Made by a program: the position numbers and the translations under genes
Part shown: positions 20,381 to 32,039 of the stretch, piece by piece
How positions within the stretch are numbered: the first letter of the stretch is position 1
Layout of the letters: every line of letters begins with the position of its first letter
Source: Ascaphus truei
Lineage: Eukaryota; Chordata; Amphibia; Anura; Ascaphidae
Direction of reading: 5' to 3'
DNA: 64,000 nucleotides
Assembly: GCA_036426205.1 (NCBI GenBank)
Contig: CM071567.1
Coordinates: 289,975,141-290,039,140 of the forward strand
The notes under the pieces: generated by a model
What the model saw: only the letters and a program-made list of their open reading frames with translations
Told to the model about the DNA's origin: nothing
Databases searched by the model: none

Positions 20381-20993
20381 CTGCGGAGGAGAAGACGAGG
20401 CAGGTCACACAGGTAACTCCTACAGGTGTGAGAGGTCACCGGGGGGGGGGTGACATGGCAGGGTCGAAGGTCAGGGTCTCAGGACTCACCACCTCCTCCT
20501 TCTCCCATCGCTTCCAGCGCAGCTGAGCGTTAGCAGCAGCCATTGCTTCTACCACAAAGGTCGTCGTCATGTAACTAAGAGAGAGCACATTCACCAAAGG
20601 CCTGCCAGTGCCAGGTGGAGCGCTGCGCACACCGTTCGGTGGACAAGCGCCTCCAGCCGCCGTGGAACGCACTGCCTCCAGCCGCCAGGGAACGCCGCCT
20701 CCAGCCGCGGGAACAGACGCCTCCAGCGCCAGGGACGCACGCCTCCAGTAGATAGATATATATATCACACATGATCTCCTGTGTGTCAGACAGACACCCC
20801 CCCGCAGGGTTTCACATTGGCCCCTCCCACCGCGCTATAGGGCCCGGAAACAACATGCCAACCCTACTCACCTCATAAACGCCAGGAAGATCAGCAGGAT
20901 GAGGCTGACCAGCCAGCCAGCGTTGGCAAAGGCCTTTGGCATGGTGAGGGCACCTGTGCCCACTATCAGATTGAACATGTACACCAGGCCGAC
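20305..20993 (-). CDS. TMEM104: TMEM104, exons 2-4 (partial gene)
   Basis: Three minus-strand exons (20872-20993, 20490-20574, 20305-20380) join in phase and give 94 codons that read like the N-terminal part of TMEM104, a multi-pass membrane protein of the amino-acid/auxin permease-like superfamily whose transport substrate is not established. Key readings are VGLVYMFNLIVGTGALTMPK, TTTFVVEAMAAANAQLRWKR and YERSEIRPILSV. The first two cover the first membrane helices; the third is the cytosolic acidic linker. The first coding exon (a short start segment ending before VGLVYMF) was not found and should lie right of 20993. Later exons should lie left of the window. All splice borders are GT-AG. 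Exon numbers assume one coding exon upstream. Confidence 0.9.
20490..20574 (-). CDS. TMEM104: TMEM104 exon with second membrane segment
   Basis: Acceptor TCTCTTAG, donor GTGAGTCC, 85 bp. Reads MTTTFVVEAMAAANAQ followed by a basic stretch LRWKRWEKEE. Completes the split serine codon of the previous exon. Confidence 0.9.
20872..20993 (-). CDS. TMEM104: TMEM104 exon with first membrane segment
   Basis: Preceded (minus strand) by CTCTCTGCAG and followed by GTGAGTAGG. 122 bp, enters in phase 0 and leaves with two bases of a serine codon. Contains GTGALTMPKAFANAGW, the most conserved stretch of the family. Confidence 0.92.
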
Positions 20994-21269
20994 CTGCAGA
21001 GAGGGGCACACACGCCGATTAACCACTTCTCTGCCAGAGGAGCACGCGACCCAGCGCATCGGGGTGAGGGGTCAGTGTGGCTTCCTCCCTCACCGCTTGT
21101 ACTCCCGCGGTAAGCGTGTCACGTGTGCCCTCACACGACATGTGTCAGCACTTCCTCATACAGCAATGCTGCCTCAGCAAACACGCGGAGTCTCCGCGGG
21201 GCGTGGGAGTCACATGCCACGAGCCGAGCGTCAGCTCTTCAGCCCAGACAGCTCACAGAGCCTGCATTA

Positions 21270-24200
21270 GGCGCCTTGTTGTCCCCCTTGTAACACCCCT
21301 TTCTCTCCCCCCCAATACACCAGCGCCGCCCTTTCCTTGTAACACCTCCTCTTCCCCCAATACCCAGCGCCCCACCCGTCTGTAAACCACACCCCCCCCC
21401 TTCTATCCCCCCGTCAACCCCCCCATACCAGCGCACCCGCTTCTTTGTCTTTGGATACACACCCCCACCCTTCTCCCCCCCCACCAATACCAGAGCGGCC
21501 CTGTAAGCACCTTCTTCTCACCCCAATACCCAATGCGCGCCACTGTAAGACCCCGCTCTCTGACCACCGCAAACTCCCAGCGTGGCCTTGTTTTTGTAAC
21601 AACCTCCTCACCCACCCCAAACACCAGCGCGCCATCGACTCTGATAACCACCCTCTCAAACCCCAATACCCAGCGCGCCCTGTAACACCCTCTCTCCCCC
21701 AATACCCAGCGCGCCCTGTAACACCCTCTCTCCCCCCAATACCCAGCCCGCGCACCTATTACAACCCGCTCTCCCCCCAATACCAGCGCGCACTGTTTGT
21801 CTGTAAACACCCTTACTCTGTCCCCCCGAAATACCCAGCCGCCGCCATGTAACACCCTCTATCCCCCAATACCCAGCGCCGCCCCTGTAACACCCTCTAC
21901 TCCCCCAATACCAGAAGCGCCTACTGTGTAAACACCCTCTCTCCCCCCAATACCCAGCACGCCCTATACACCCTCTCTCCCCCCAATACCCAGCGCCCTG
22001 TAACACCCTCTCTCCCCCCAATACCCAGCGCGCCCTGCTAACACCCTCTCTCCCCCCCAATACCCAGCGCACCCTGTAACACCCTCTCTCCCCCCAATAT
22101 ACGCAGCCGGCCCCTTGTTGTAAAGACCATCTCTCCCCCATACCGCGCAGCCCTGCGACCCACGTACCAACACCCCTCTCTCCCCCAATACCCAGCACGC
22201 CCTGTAACACCCTCTCTCTCCCCCCCAATAACAGCGCGCCCTTGTTTGTAACACCTCTTCTCCAATACCAGCGCGCCCTCTCCTGTACACCCTATCTCAC
22301 CCCCAATACCCAAGCGCGACCTGTAACAACCTATCTCCACCCAATACCCGCGAGCCCTGTAACACTACTTTTCCCCCAAGACCCAGGCTGCCCCCACCGC
22401 CCTTTTGATTTTCCATTCCTTGTAACCCCTGCTTTCTCCCCCCAATACCTCAGCAAGGCGGCGCCTGTGAACTGTAACACCCTCTCTCCCCCCCAATACC
22501 CAGCGCGCCCTGTAACACCCTCTCTCCCCCCCAATACCCAGCGCGCCCTGTAACACCCTCTCTCCCCCAATACCCAGGCAGGCCATGTAAACACCCTCCT
22601 ACCCCCTATACCCACGAGCTCTCCTGTGAGTACCACCTCCACTCCACTCGCCCCCAATACCCAGCGCGCCCTGTAACACCCTCTCTCCCCCCCAATACCC
22701 AGCGCGCCCTGTAACACCCTCTCTCTCCCCCCAATAGCACCAGCCCAGGGCCCTGTAACACCCTCAGCCCCCCCAATACCAGCGGCCCTGTCCCCTCCTG
22801 CATCTGTATAAACACGCTCAGCCTTCCCTCCCCGCGCCGATACAGCACCCCCCCCCCCCACTAGGGACAAGAGACAGCAAATTGTAAGTTCAAACCCAAC
22901 CCCCACCCCCCCCCCTCTTCGGCCTCCCCACTACCCTATTCGAGCCCCTTCTGTTTGCTAACACCCTCTCCTCCCCCCCAATACACCAGCCGTCGCCCGT
23001 TTTTTGTCAAACACCCTCTCTCCCCCAATACCCCATAGCGCACCCTGGTACAACACTCTCTCCCCCCAATACCCAAGCGCACACTGTGGACACCCATACA
23101 TCTCCCCCCCCAAATACCCAGCGCGCCCTGTAACACCCTCTCTCCCCCCAAATACCCAGCGACGCCTGTAAACACCCTCTCTCCCCCCACCAATACCCAG
23201 CGACGCCCTGTAACACCCTCTCTCCCCCCAATATCCATGCGCGGCCGTGTTAACACCCCTCTCTCCCCCCAATACCCAGCGAGCCCTTGTTAACCACCCA
23301 TCTCTCCCCCCATACCCCAGCGGCGCACCTTAACACCCCTCCTCTCCCACCAATTAACCAGTCCCCGGCCGTCCCTTGTGTATGTCAGACGCCTCCTCCT
23401 TCACCTCCCGCACTACCCAGCCGCGAACTTAAGTCCACAACCCCACTCTCTCCCCCGAACCCAAGCGCGCCCATTCTTAACCTACCCCCTCTCTCCCCCC
23501 CATACCGCGCATCCCTGTAACCCAGCCCTCTCTCCCACCAAGAATACCCCCAACGCCCGCAGACCGCCCTATAAACACCCCTCTCTCCCCTCCAAATACC
23601 ACCCGCCCCCCCCCCCCCCCCCCCAGCGCCCTGTAACACACTATTGATCTCCCCCCAATAACCCAGCCAAGGCGAACCTGCACTAAGTAACGTACCCCTG
23701 TCTTTCCCTCCCAGATACCGGCGCGCCCTATACCCCTCTCTTCCCCTACGCTAAATACCCATGCTATGCGCACCTGTCTGTAATGCACTCCTTCGTCCCC
23801 AAATAACACAGCTACTTCGGCCACCCCCCCCCGCGCTAACATCCATTCTCTACCGCCCTCCATAATTCACACACAGCGCCTGCTACGCGCCCTGTAACAC
23901 CCCCTCTCTCCACCAATACCCACATGCCGGGCGCCCTGTAACGAACCGCTTCTATCTTCTCCCACAATGATATAGTCCCACGCGTCCTGTAACACCCTCC
24001 TACCACCAATAACAGCGCGCCCTGTTGCTCACACCCCTCTCTCCCCCAACCAGAAGCGCCATTCCTGGTTTTGTAACACCCTCTCTCCCCCAATACCCAG
24101 CGCGCCCTGTAACACCCTCTCTCCCCCCAATACCCAGCGCGCCCTGTAACACCTCTCTCCCCCCAATACACAGCGCGCCCTGTAACACCCTCTCTCCCCC

Positions 24201-25280
24201 AATACCCAGCCTGACCGCCTGTTATAGACCCCTCTGTCCCCCCCAAGTACCCAGCTTGCGCGCCCTGTAACGCCAGTTCCCCGCGCACATCCAGCCCCCG
24301 CGCCCTCCCTTAGTTGCTAACACCCCTCTCTCCCCCCATACACCCACCCCCCCCCCCACGCGCGCCCTGTAGACAGCCCTTCTCACCCCCAATACCCAGA
24401 CGCCAGTCCTGCCTCACCCCCACCCTTCTCCCCCCAAATACCCAGCGCGCCCTCAGTAACACCCTCTTCTACCAACAAGACCCAAGCGCCAATAGTAACA
24501 CAACCTCTTCTCCACGTCCCAATGACCAGCGCGTCTCGATACACCCTCTCTCAACCCCAATACCCAGCCCGCGCCCTTTTGTAAAACCCTCTCTCCCCCC
24601 AATACCAGCCGCACCCTGTAACGACCCTCTCTCCCAATACACAGCGCGCCCTGTAACACCCTCTCTCCCCCAATACCCAGCGCGCCCTGTAACACCCTCT
24701 CTCCCCCCCCAAACCCACAGCGCGCCTGTAACACCAATCTCATCCCCCAATACCAAGCCCGCGCCCTGGCTGTAACACACTTTTCCCCCCCCCCCCCCAA
24801 CGCCAAGACCCCCAGCGCGCCCTGTAAACACCTCTTCCCCCCAATACCCAGCGCGACACTCGTAACCCCCCTTTCCACCAATATCCCAGCACTGCCCTGT
24901 AAGACACCTACTGTCTCCCAAACATACACAACGCGAGACATGTCCTGGAACACAATATAGAACACAAAAGACCCAGCCCCGCGCCCTGTTGCTACACACC
25001 CTCTTCCGAACCCAATTACCCAGGCGCAGCCCTGTAAACCCTCTATCCCCCCAATACCCCCAGACGAGCCCTGTAAAACACCCTCTCTCCCCCACTACCA
25101 GCTGCGGCCCTGTGTTGTAAACACCTTTCTCCCCCAATTACCCAGCGCGCCCTGTTGTGTTTGTAACAATACCCTATCTCCTGTCACGAATACCCAGCGC
25201 GCCCTGTACACCCGCCCTCCCCCAATACCCAGGCGTCCTGTAACACCCTTCTGCCCCCCAATAACAGCGCGGCCCTGAAC
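21270..25280. repeat. Satellite A, unit about 36-38 bp, roughly 105 copies
   Basis: Head-to-tail units built on CCCAATACCCAGCGCGCC plus CTGTAACACCCTCTCTC. C-rich on the plus strand. Perfect units alternate with units carrying scattered single-base indels. It occupies the intron upstream of the TMEM104 exons. Long Gly/Trp-rich minus-strand open frames here are repeat artefacts. Confidence 0.93.
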
Positions 25281-25287
25281 ACCCTCT

Positions 25288-25390
25288 CTCCCCCCGGTTT
25301 CCCGTTACCCCCCTGGCTCGCCCCCCGGGTTCCCGTTACCCCCCTGGCTCGCCCCCCGGGTTCCCGTTACCCCCCTGGCTCACCCGCCGG
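25288..25390. repeat. Short tandem array, unit about 33 bp, three copies
   Basis: CCCGTTACCCCCCTGGCTC followed by GCCCCCCGGGTT repeats three times between satellite A and a CpG-rich block. Confidence 0.9.
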
Positions 25391-25625
25391 ATTACCTTTG
25401 CCCCCACGTTCTTCCCGGTTCCCGGTAAGTGCAGGACCGGTGTCTCGGGATCACAGCCTGGAAAATCCAACGGGCCCGTGCCGGCCTCAGCCACCAATCA
25501 CAGCAGCCCCGGGACAGTCGGCACATGTATGTAGCAAGCGCGAGACGCGCTGTTCCACACAAGTCACTGCCGTCGGGCGGGCCCGTCCGGGCGAGCGGCA
25601 TGTGACGGAGACAGAGGTGCGTGGG
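25390..25625 (-). promoter_or_regulatory. CpG-rich block, candidate TMEM104 promoter or first exon
   Basis: GC-rich and CpG-rich (for example GGGCGGGCCCGTCCGGGCGAG). A minus-strand donor-like GGGCAAAG/GTAATCC lies at about 25403-25413. The location fits the 5' end of TMEM104. No start exon could be recognised, so this rests on position and composition only. Confidence 0.4.
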
Positions 25626-25729
25626 AATTGACTCTCGAGCTGACCCCCCACACACGCCCTCTAAACCTCAGAAGACCCCCCCACATACCTGTATGACCTC
25701 TCTTTGTGGAACACCATTTTTTTCTCGTG

Positions 25730-26450
25730 GATTACCCTCTCTTTCTCTCTCTGGCACTCTTTCTGTGACCCTCTCTTTTTATCAAGTGAAAGCTACTCTC
25801 TGTGATCTGTGGACACTTGTCGCTTTCTCTCTTGGCTCTGTCTCTTTCTGGGACCCCCTCCCCCCCTCTTATTCTCTATCTGGCTGCATCTTTGTCTGTG
25901 ACACCCTCTGCTTTTTAACAATGGTTGAACAATCTTCTCCTGTGCCACTTGTCTACTTATTCTCTTGCCTCAATGTCTCTCTCTGGGGACCGACCCACCC
26001 CCACCTCTCTTTCTCTCCTGGCACTCTTTCGGTGAACCCTCTCTGTCCCTCCCTCTCTCTGTTGACTACCAATGTTCTCTCTTCCTCTCTCTTCTGAGGG
26101 ACACTGTATCATCTTCTGGGACACCTTTCTCTTAGGGATAGGTTGTTCTACTACTCTCTCTGGGACACTCTTCATCTGGTGACCGTATTGGCTCCACGTT
26201 TGTCTTCTTGGAAGCTCTTGCTCCAGTCAGTACGCTAACTCTGTGTGTGGGGTGTCTCTCTGACCACACTTTCGGTGACCCCTTCTCTCTGTGACACTCT
26301 TCTCCCTCTCTCCTGTGACACAATGTGTGTGGTTCTGCTTCATCCCTCGGGACGACTATCGTATCAGCCTCTCACTGGATATGTCTGGTCCTTCTCTCTG
26401 TGTGACTCCCTACTCTTTCTCTCTGTGCTGACGACCCTCTCATCACTCTG
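25730..26450. repeat. Pyrimidine-rich degenerate minisatellite
   Basis: Repeated CTCTCTGTGACACTCT and TCTCTCTGGGACAC phrases, unit about 28-32 bp, highly diverged. Confidence 0.75.
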
Positions 26451-26789
26451 ACAGTTCAAATCTTGCCACAATCTCTCGACGTAGATAACATAATGTTATA
26501 GAATAATAGAGCTTTACCGCGCATAACATGACGGCTGAATTAAGGAGATGTGAAGGTTATTAAGTTAAAACATGACTCTTTGTTTTCACCCTTCCACCGT
26601 AATTGGACGGCGCGGCTCTCCGTACCCGATTTCCCAACCGTCATTCTCTTCCACCATTCCCCCCATACTAGCTCCACCCTCCATGCCGGCAGCTCACTCG
26701 TCTCTACCTCCACCCTACTCATTCAATAATGAGACCTGCGACCCCGGGGAGACCCCCCCCCCCCGGCCCAGGTATGGACGATTGAATGG
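26451..26789. other. Unassigned DNA between two arrays
   Basis: No similarity to polycystin or TMEM104 exons was seen. Short open frames only. Confidence 0.4.
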
Positions 26790-29700
26790 GAGCATGAGAG
26801 TAGGAGGGAGTGAAGAGAGGCATTACGGGGTCTTAAATTCAGGCCTGGGAGGCATAGGTGAGCTTGCAGGGAGGACGAGGGTTGGGGAGGGGATGATTGG
26901 GTCCCTAGGTTCTTGGGGGAGTGTTTGAGAAGCTAGTCCCTAGTAGGACGGGAAGAGGACGGATGCGGGGGGGGATAAATCAGGCTCTGAGGGAGGGTAT
27001 TGATTATACAGGAGGAGGGAGCCCGAGCAGGGGGTGAGGGGCGCTTACGCCGGTCCCAGGTCTTGGGGAGCTGAAGGCGTGTCGGAGAGTTGGCAAAAGC
27101 GGGCAGGAAGGGAATGGTGGACGAGAGGAGAAGAGGGCACGGAGATTGAGGGGAGATCGAGGAGTAGGTGAGAGGATAAGACATAAGGTGTATAAATCAG
27201 GCCTGGGAGGTGATAAGAGAGCAGGGAGAGAGCCAGGTGGGAGGGGAGAGGCGGTCCCAGGTATTGCGGGGGAGATGAGGAGGCCAGGTGAAAGGTAGAG
27301 AGAGAGGTGTTATATGTGTTTAATTCCATCACACGGGCCTGGGGGGATAATAGAATGGCAGGGATGGTGGGAGGGGGATGATGGTACAAGGGTAGTAGAG
27401 GCCGGGGCGGAGATGAGGAGAACGTAGGTGAGAGAGGATGGGGGTATTAAATCAGGTCTGGGAGGGTTTTATATATGAGAGGAGGTGAGAGAGGTAGCGA
27501 GTGGGGGGGAGAGTTCCACAGGTTATTGGGGAGATGAGGGTAGGTGAGCGGGCAGACTGTATAAATCAAGGCACCTGGGAGGGGATAATGAGATGCAGGG
27601 AGAGAGGTGGGAGGGGAGAGTGGGTCCCAGGTATTGAGGGCGATGAGGAAGTAGGGAAGCGTGAGAGAGGTTTTTTGTTGGGGTGTATAAAATCAGGCCT
27701 GGCGGGGTTTATAATGAGAGGCAGGGAGAGACTCGCAGGGGAGACGGCATGGCAGAAGGGGCACAAGAGTCCACGGAATGGGTATGGGGAGACTGGATGA
27801 GGAGTAGTGTTGAGAGAGAGGTGTATAAATCAGGCCTAGGAGGGGGTATAAGAGATGCAGGGAGGAGAGGTGGGGAGGGGAGTAAGAGGATCCCCAGGGA
27901 TAGGGGGAAGATGAGAGAGTAGTAGGCACGGGGTGGAGGAGAGAGGTTGCGTAGTTAAATCCAGCGCCTTGGCAACTGGTACGGATATAATGAGAGGCAC
28001 GAGGAGAGACCGGTGGGAGGGGAGAGGTCCCAGGTATTGGGGGAGATGAGGAGGACGGGCGGCCCCCGGGGAGAGAGAGGGGTATAAATGACAGGCATGG
28101 GAGGAGGTATAATGGGAGGCTAGGAGCGTGAGAGAGTGGTGGGAGGAGAGAGACCCCTGGTCCCAGGGTTTATTGGGGGTTAGAGAGCCGGGGAGATGAG
28201 AGTAGGAGGTGAGGAGAGGAAGGTGTATAAATCAGTGCGCACCCTGGGAGAGTTAATGAGTTAGCAGGGCCCCGAGGGAGAGATGGTGGTGATGGGAGGC
28301 GGCCAGTGTATTGGGGGAGATGAGGAGGAGCGAAGACGAGAGAGGTGTATTAACAACGCCAGGCCCTGCCGGAGGGTATGTAATGAGACTGCTAGGCCTT
28401 TGGCAGAGACAGGTAGGAGGGTGCACGAGACCCCGGGCGCGCGTAGACAGTTAGGGGAGGAGATTGAGAGGAGGAGGTGGACGAGAGCCGGTGGGGATAA
28501 TCAGGCTATGGGAGGGAATGATGGATGATGCAAGGGAGGAGTGAGAGGTGGATGGAGAGGGGAGGGTCACACGGCCCCCGGTATAGGAGATTTGAGGAGG
28601 ATGGTGAGAGGTGGAGGTGTCTGGTATACATAAATCAGGCCTGGGGAGGCGTATTTATAATGAGACGCGGGGAGACCGGTAGGAGGGGAGACGGGGTCCC
28701 AGGTATTGGGGGGAGATGAGGAGGTGGTAGGAGGTGAGAGAGAGGTGTATTAAATCAGCGACCGGGATCCCGGGGACCAGGTATAAGAGAGGCAGGGAGA
28801 GAGGTGCGCACGGGATCTTTACAGTTCGATTGCCCGTTCAAACCAACGCCCCCGGCTCCATATGTCCCATGGGATTGGAAGGAGAAGAGAGCCCACGGCC
28901 CCGTGAGAGAGGAGAGAGAGGTGTATAAATCAGGATGGCGCTGACCCCGAGGTATAATGAGACGGCCAGGGAGAGAGAGGTAGGAGGGGGACGCAGTTCC
29001 CGGTTAATTGGGGCAGATGAGGAGGAGGTGAGCGAGAGGTGTAGTCACCCATTTCAGGCACTGGGAGGGTATAATTGAGAGGCCAGGGAGATGGGTGGGG
29101 GGGACTGAAGAGGTCCCAGGTCTTGGGGGAGTGAGAGAGTAGGGAGGGAGAGAGAGGGTATAAATTCAGGCCTGGGAGGGATATAATGGAGGCAGGGTGC
29201 GCGGTGGGAGGGGAGAAGTCAGGTATTGGTTTGATGAGGATTAGAGAGTGATTGAAGGAGCGTATGATGTAATAAATCAGGCTCTGGAGATGTCAAGGTA
29301 TTATAATGAGAGGCACGGGAGGAGAGAGGGGAAGGGGGAAACCATTACCAGCCGAAATCAGCGACCCCCCCCCCCGCGTCCAGTATTGGGTTGGTGGGGG
29401 CACCCCCTGATGTGAGGGGAGGAGGGGAGGCGCCGGTCGTTAATCAGGCTCAGGCCTGTGTGGCGGGTCTTACTGCGCGGCCGCGGGCGTAAGCGGTTGG
29501 TGTTGGACGGGAGCGAAGACAGGTCCCAGGAAGAGTTGGGGGGATGAGGAGTAGGAGGTGAGAGAGAGAGAGGTGGTATACTCCGGCTGAGGGGTATAAT
29601 GAAGAGGCAGGGTGAGAGAGTGGGAAGGGGGAGAGAAGTCAGGATGGGTTTGAAGAGAGAGTAGGAGGAGTTGAGGAGAGAATGTGGAGAAATTTCCAAT

Positions 29701-31640
29701 TAAATCAGGCCTGGAAGGGGAATAATTGAGCCCCCGGGGCGCGCGGTGGCGGGGAGAGGTCCCCGGTATGGGGGCGCTGCGGCGGCGGTGAGAGCGAGGT
29801 GTCTCAACTCCGGCCTATAGTGAGGGTCTCCTGAGCAGCAGGGAGGCCAAGGTGGGGAGGGGATGAGGTCCCAGGTATAGGGCGGACGCAAAGATGAGGA
29901 GTTAGGCGGTGTGGAGAGAGGTTGTAGACATTTCAGGGCATGGGAGGATATGCGAGGCACGGAGCGCGGGTAGGGCGGGGACGCCCCCCGGTCCCCGGTA
30001 CTGGGGCGAGAAAGGCGGAAAGGAGAAGCGAAGGAGTGAGAGAGAGGTGGTGTAATAATCCCTGGATTATTCAAATGGAGGGAGGTATACGGGGAAAAAC
30101 ATCAAGTGGCAAGGTGGGGAGAGAGGTGGGGAGGGGAGAGGACTAAATATAGATGGTCGGTCCCCAGGTATTGGGGGAGATTGAGGAGTAGGAGGTGAGG
30201 CGAGAGGGTGATTAAATCAGGCCGTTAGGAGGCGTATTAATGATGACCAGGCAAGGGAGAGAGGGTGGGTAGGGGATTGGATGACGGTCCAAGGTTATTG
30301 GGGGGGAGATGAGGAGTTGCGTGAGAGAGAGGTGTATCAATAAGACTGGCCGGGGTATCTGAGAGCAGGGAGAGTGGGGAGGGAGAGGTCCCAGGCTAGT
30401 GAGGAGGGAGAACGGGAGGAGTGGTGACGAGAGAGAGTGGTGGGGTGATAAATAGGCCTGGCGAGGGATGCTGAGATGCAGGGAGATGGGAGGTGGAGAG
30501 GTCCGGGTAGTTATATGAGGAGGATGAGGAGAGAGGGTGAGAGAGAGGTGGATATCATATCAGGGCCTGGGGAGGGTTATAATGAGATGCGCAGGGAGAG
30601 GAGGTAGGAGGGGAGAGGTCGGTATATGGGAGATCGAGGGGGGGAGGGAGGCAGGTATAAATCAGGCTGGAGGTATACCATGGAGAGGCAGGGAGAGGAG
30701 AAGGTTAGGAGCTGGGAGAGGGTCCCCAGGTATTGGGGGAGATGAGGGGTAGGAGGTGAGAGAGAGGTTCGCTATAAAAATTCAGAGCCTGAGGGAGGTA
30801 TATCAGAGCCGGAGAGGGAGAGAGGTGTGGGAGGGGAGAGGGTCCCAGATTGGGGGAGATGCGGAGATAGGAAGAGAGAGGTGTATGAACTCAGCCGGGG
30901 AGGGGTATTCAATGAGAGGCACGGAGAAGAGGTAGGGAGGGGAGAGAAAGATAGGTCCCAGGTTATTGGGAGAATGGGAGGAGGTGAGCGAGGGGTTGTA
31001 TAAACTCAGGCTGGGAGGGTATATAGAGAGGCAGGGAGAGAGGGGGAGGGGAGAGGTCCAGGTATTGGGGGAGATGAGGAGTAGGAGGTGAGAGAGAGGT
31101 GTATAAATCAGGCCTGGGAGGGGGTATAATGGAGGGCAGGGTGAGAGGAGGGAGGGGAAGAAGAAGAAGTTCCAGGTATTGGGTTTGATGAGGAGTAGGA
31201 GGTGAGGAGAGGTGTGATATAATCAGGCCGGAGGGTATTAATGAGAGGCACGGAGAAGAGGTGGGAGGGGAGGTCCAGGTTTGGGGGAGATGAGGAGGAG
31301 GTAGAGAGAGAGGGTGTATAAAGGTCTGGGAGGTATAATGAGAGGCAGGGAGAGAGGTGGGAGGGGAGAGGTGCCCAGGTATTTGGGGGAGAGAGAGTAG
31401 GAGGTGAGAGAGAGTGGTATTAAATCAGGCCTGGGAGGGTATAATGAGAGGCAGGGTGAGAGGTGGGAGGGGGGACGGACAGCAGAGTCGGTATTGGGTT
31501 TTGAATGAGGAGTAGGAAGGTGAGGATGCGTGCGCTCGTATAAATCAGCACGGGAGGTATTAATGAAGGCACGGCGAGAGGTGGGAGGGGAACGCCGGCC
31601 AGGTATTGGGGGCGTTGATGATCTTGTTGATTTTGTGTAT
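26790..31640. repeat. Satellite B, unit about 105 bp, roughly 45 copies
   Basis: Units contain GTATAAATCAGGCCTGGGAG, TATAATGAGAGGCAGGGAG and CCCAGGTATTGGGGGAGATG in fixed order. G/A-rich on the plus strand. Units on the right (31.0-31.4 kb) are clean; those in the middle show many small indels. It reaches up to the gap. Confidence 0.92.
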
Positions 31641-31658
31641 GGTTTGATTTTTGAGAGA

Positions 31659-31743
31659 NNNNNNNNNNNNNNNNNNNNNNNNNNNNNNNNNNNNNNNNNN
31701 NNNNNNNNNNNNNNNNNNNNNNNNNNNNNNNNNNNNNNNNNNN
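31659..31743. other. Assembly gap (85 N)
   Basis: The run of N separates satellite B from a GGGACAGGGATAGAGAG minisatellite, so true length and content are unknown. Confidence 1.
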
Positions 31744-31890
31744 GGGACAGGGATAGAGAGGGGGGGAGGGACAGGGATAGAGAGGGGGGAGGGACAGGGA
31801 TAGAGAGGGGGGGAAGTGTGTGTGGGAGGGACAGGGATAGAGAGGGGGGGGAAGTGTGTGGGAGGGACAGGGATAGAGAGGGGGAGAAGT
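31744..31890. repeat. Minisatellite, unit about 26-36 bp
   Basis: Repeats of GGGACAGGGATAGAGAGG with G-run and GTGTG variants. Lies in the intron just left of the last visible polycystin exon. Confidence 0.88.
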
Positions 31891-31914
31891 GTCCTAGGGA
31901 GGCCCAGCTCTCAC

Positions 31915-32039
31915 CTGTGGACGAGGTAGGCCCAGCATGGGCCTGGCACAGACGTGGAACTCCCATCAGGGTCACACGGGGGTCACTGTACAGGTGAGCA
32001 GGTAATGCAGAGTCCAGCCAGTCCCAGAGGTCAGCGATG
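31915..32039 (-). CDS. Polycystin exon N: start of the large extracellular loop
   Basis: 125 bp, acceptor TCTGGTTGCAG, donor GTGAGAG. Reads SIADLWDWLDSALPAHLY then RVTLMGVPRLCQ, matching the SEELWPWM...PPRLRQVR block of the polycystin loop. The next exon is not found to the left. Confidence 0.9.

Noticed and set aside
21403..25137. Minus-strand open frames of up to 222 codons in satellite A
   Set aside because: The Gly/Tyr/Trp-rich products follow the 36-38-bp unit, and frames drift with indels. No real gene.
25392..25655. 87-codon minus-strand frame as the first coding exon of TMEM104
   Set aside because: It has no similarity to the short N-terminus expected before VGLVYMF and no donor in the right phase. 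Kept only as a possible promoter region.
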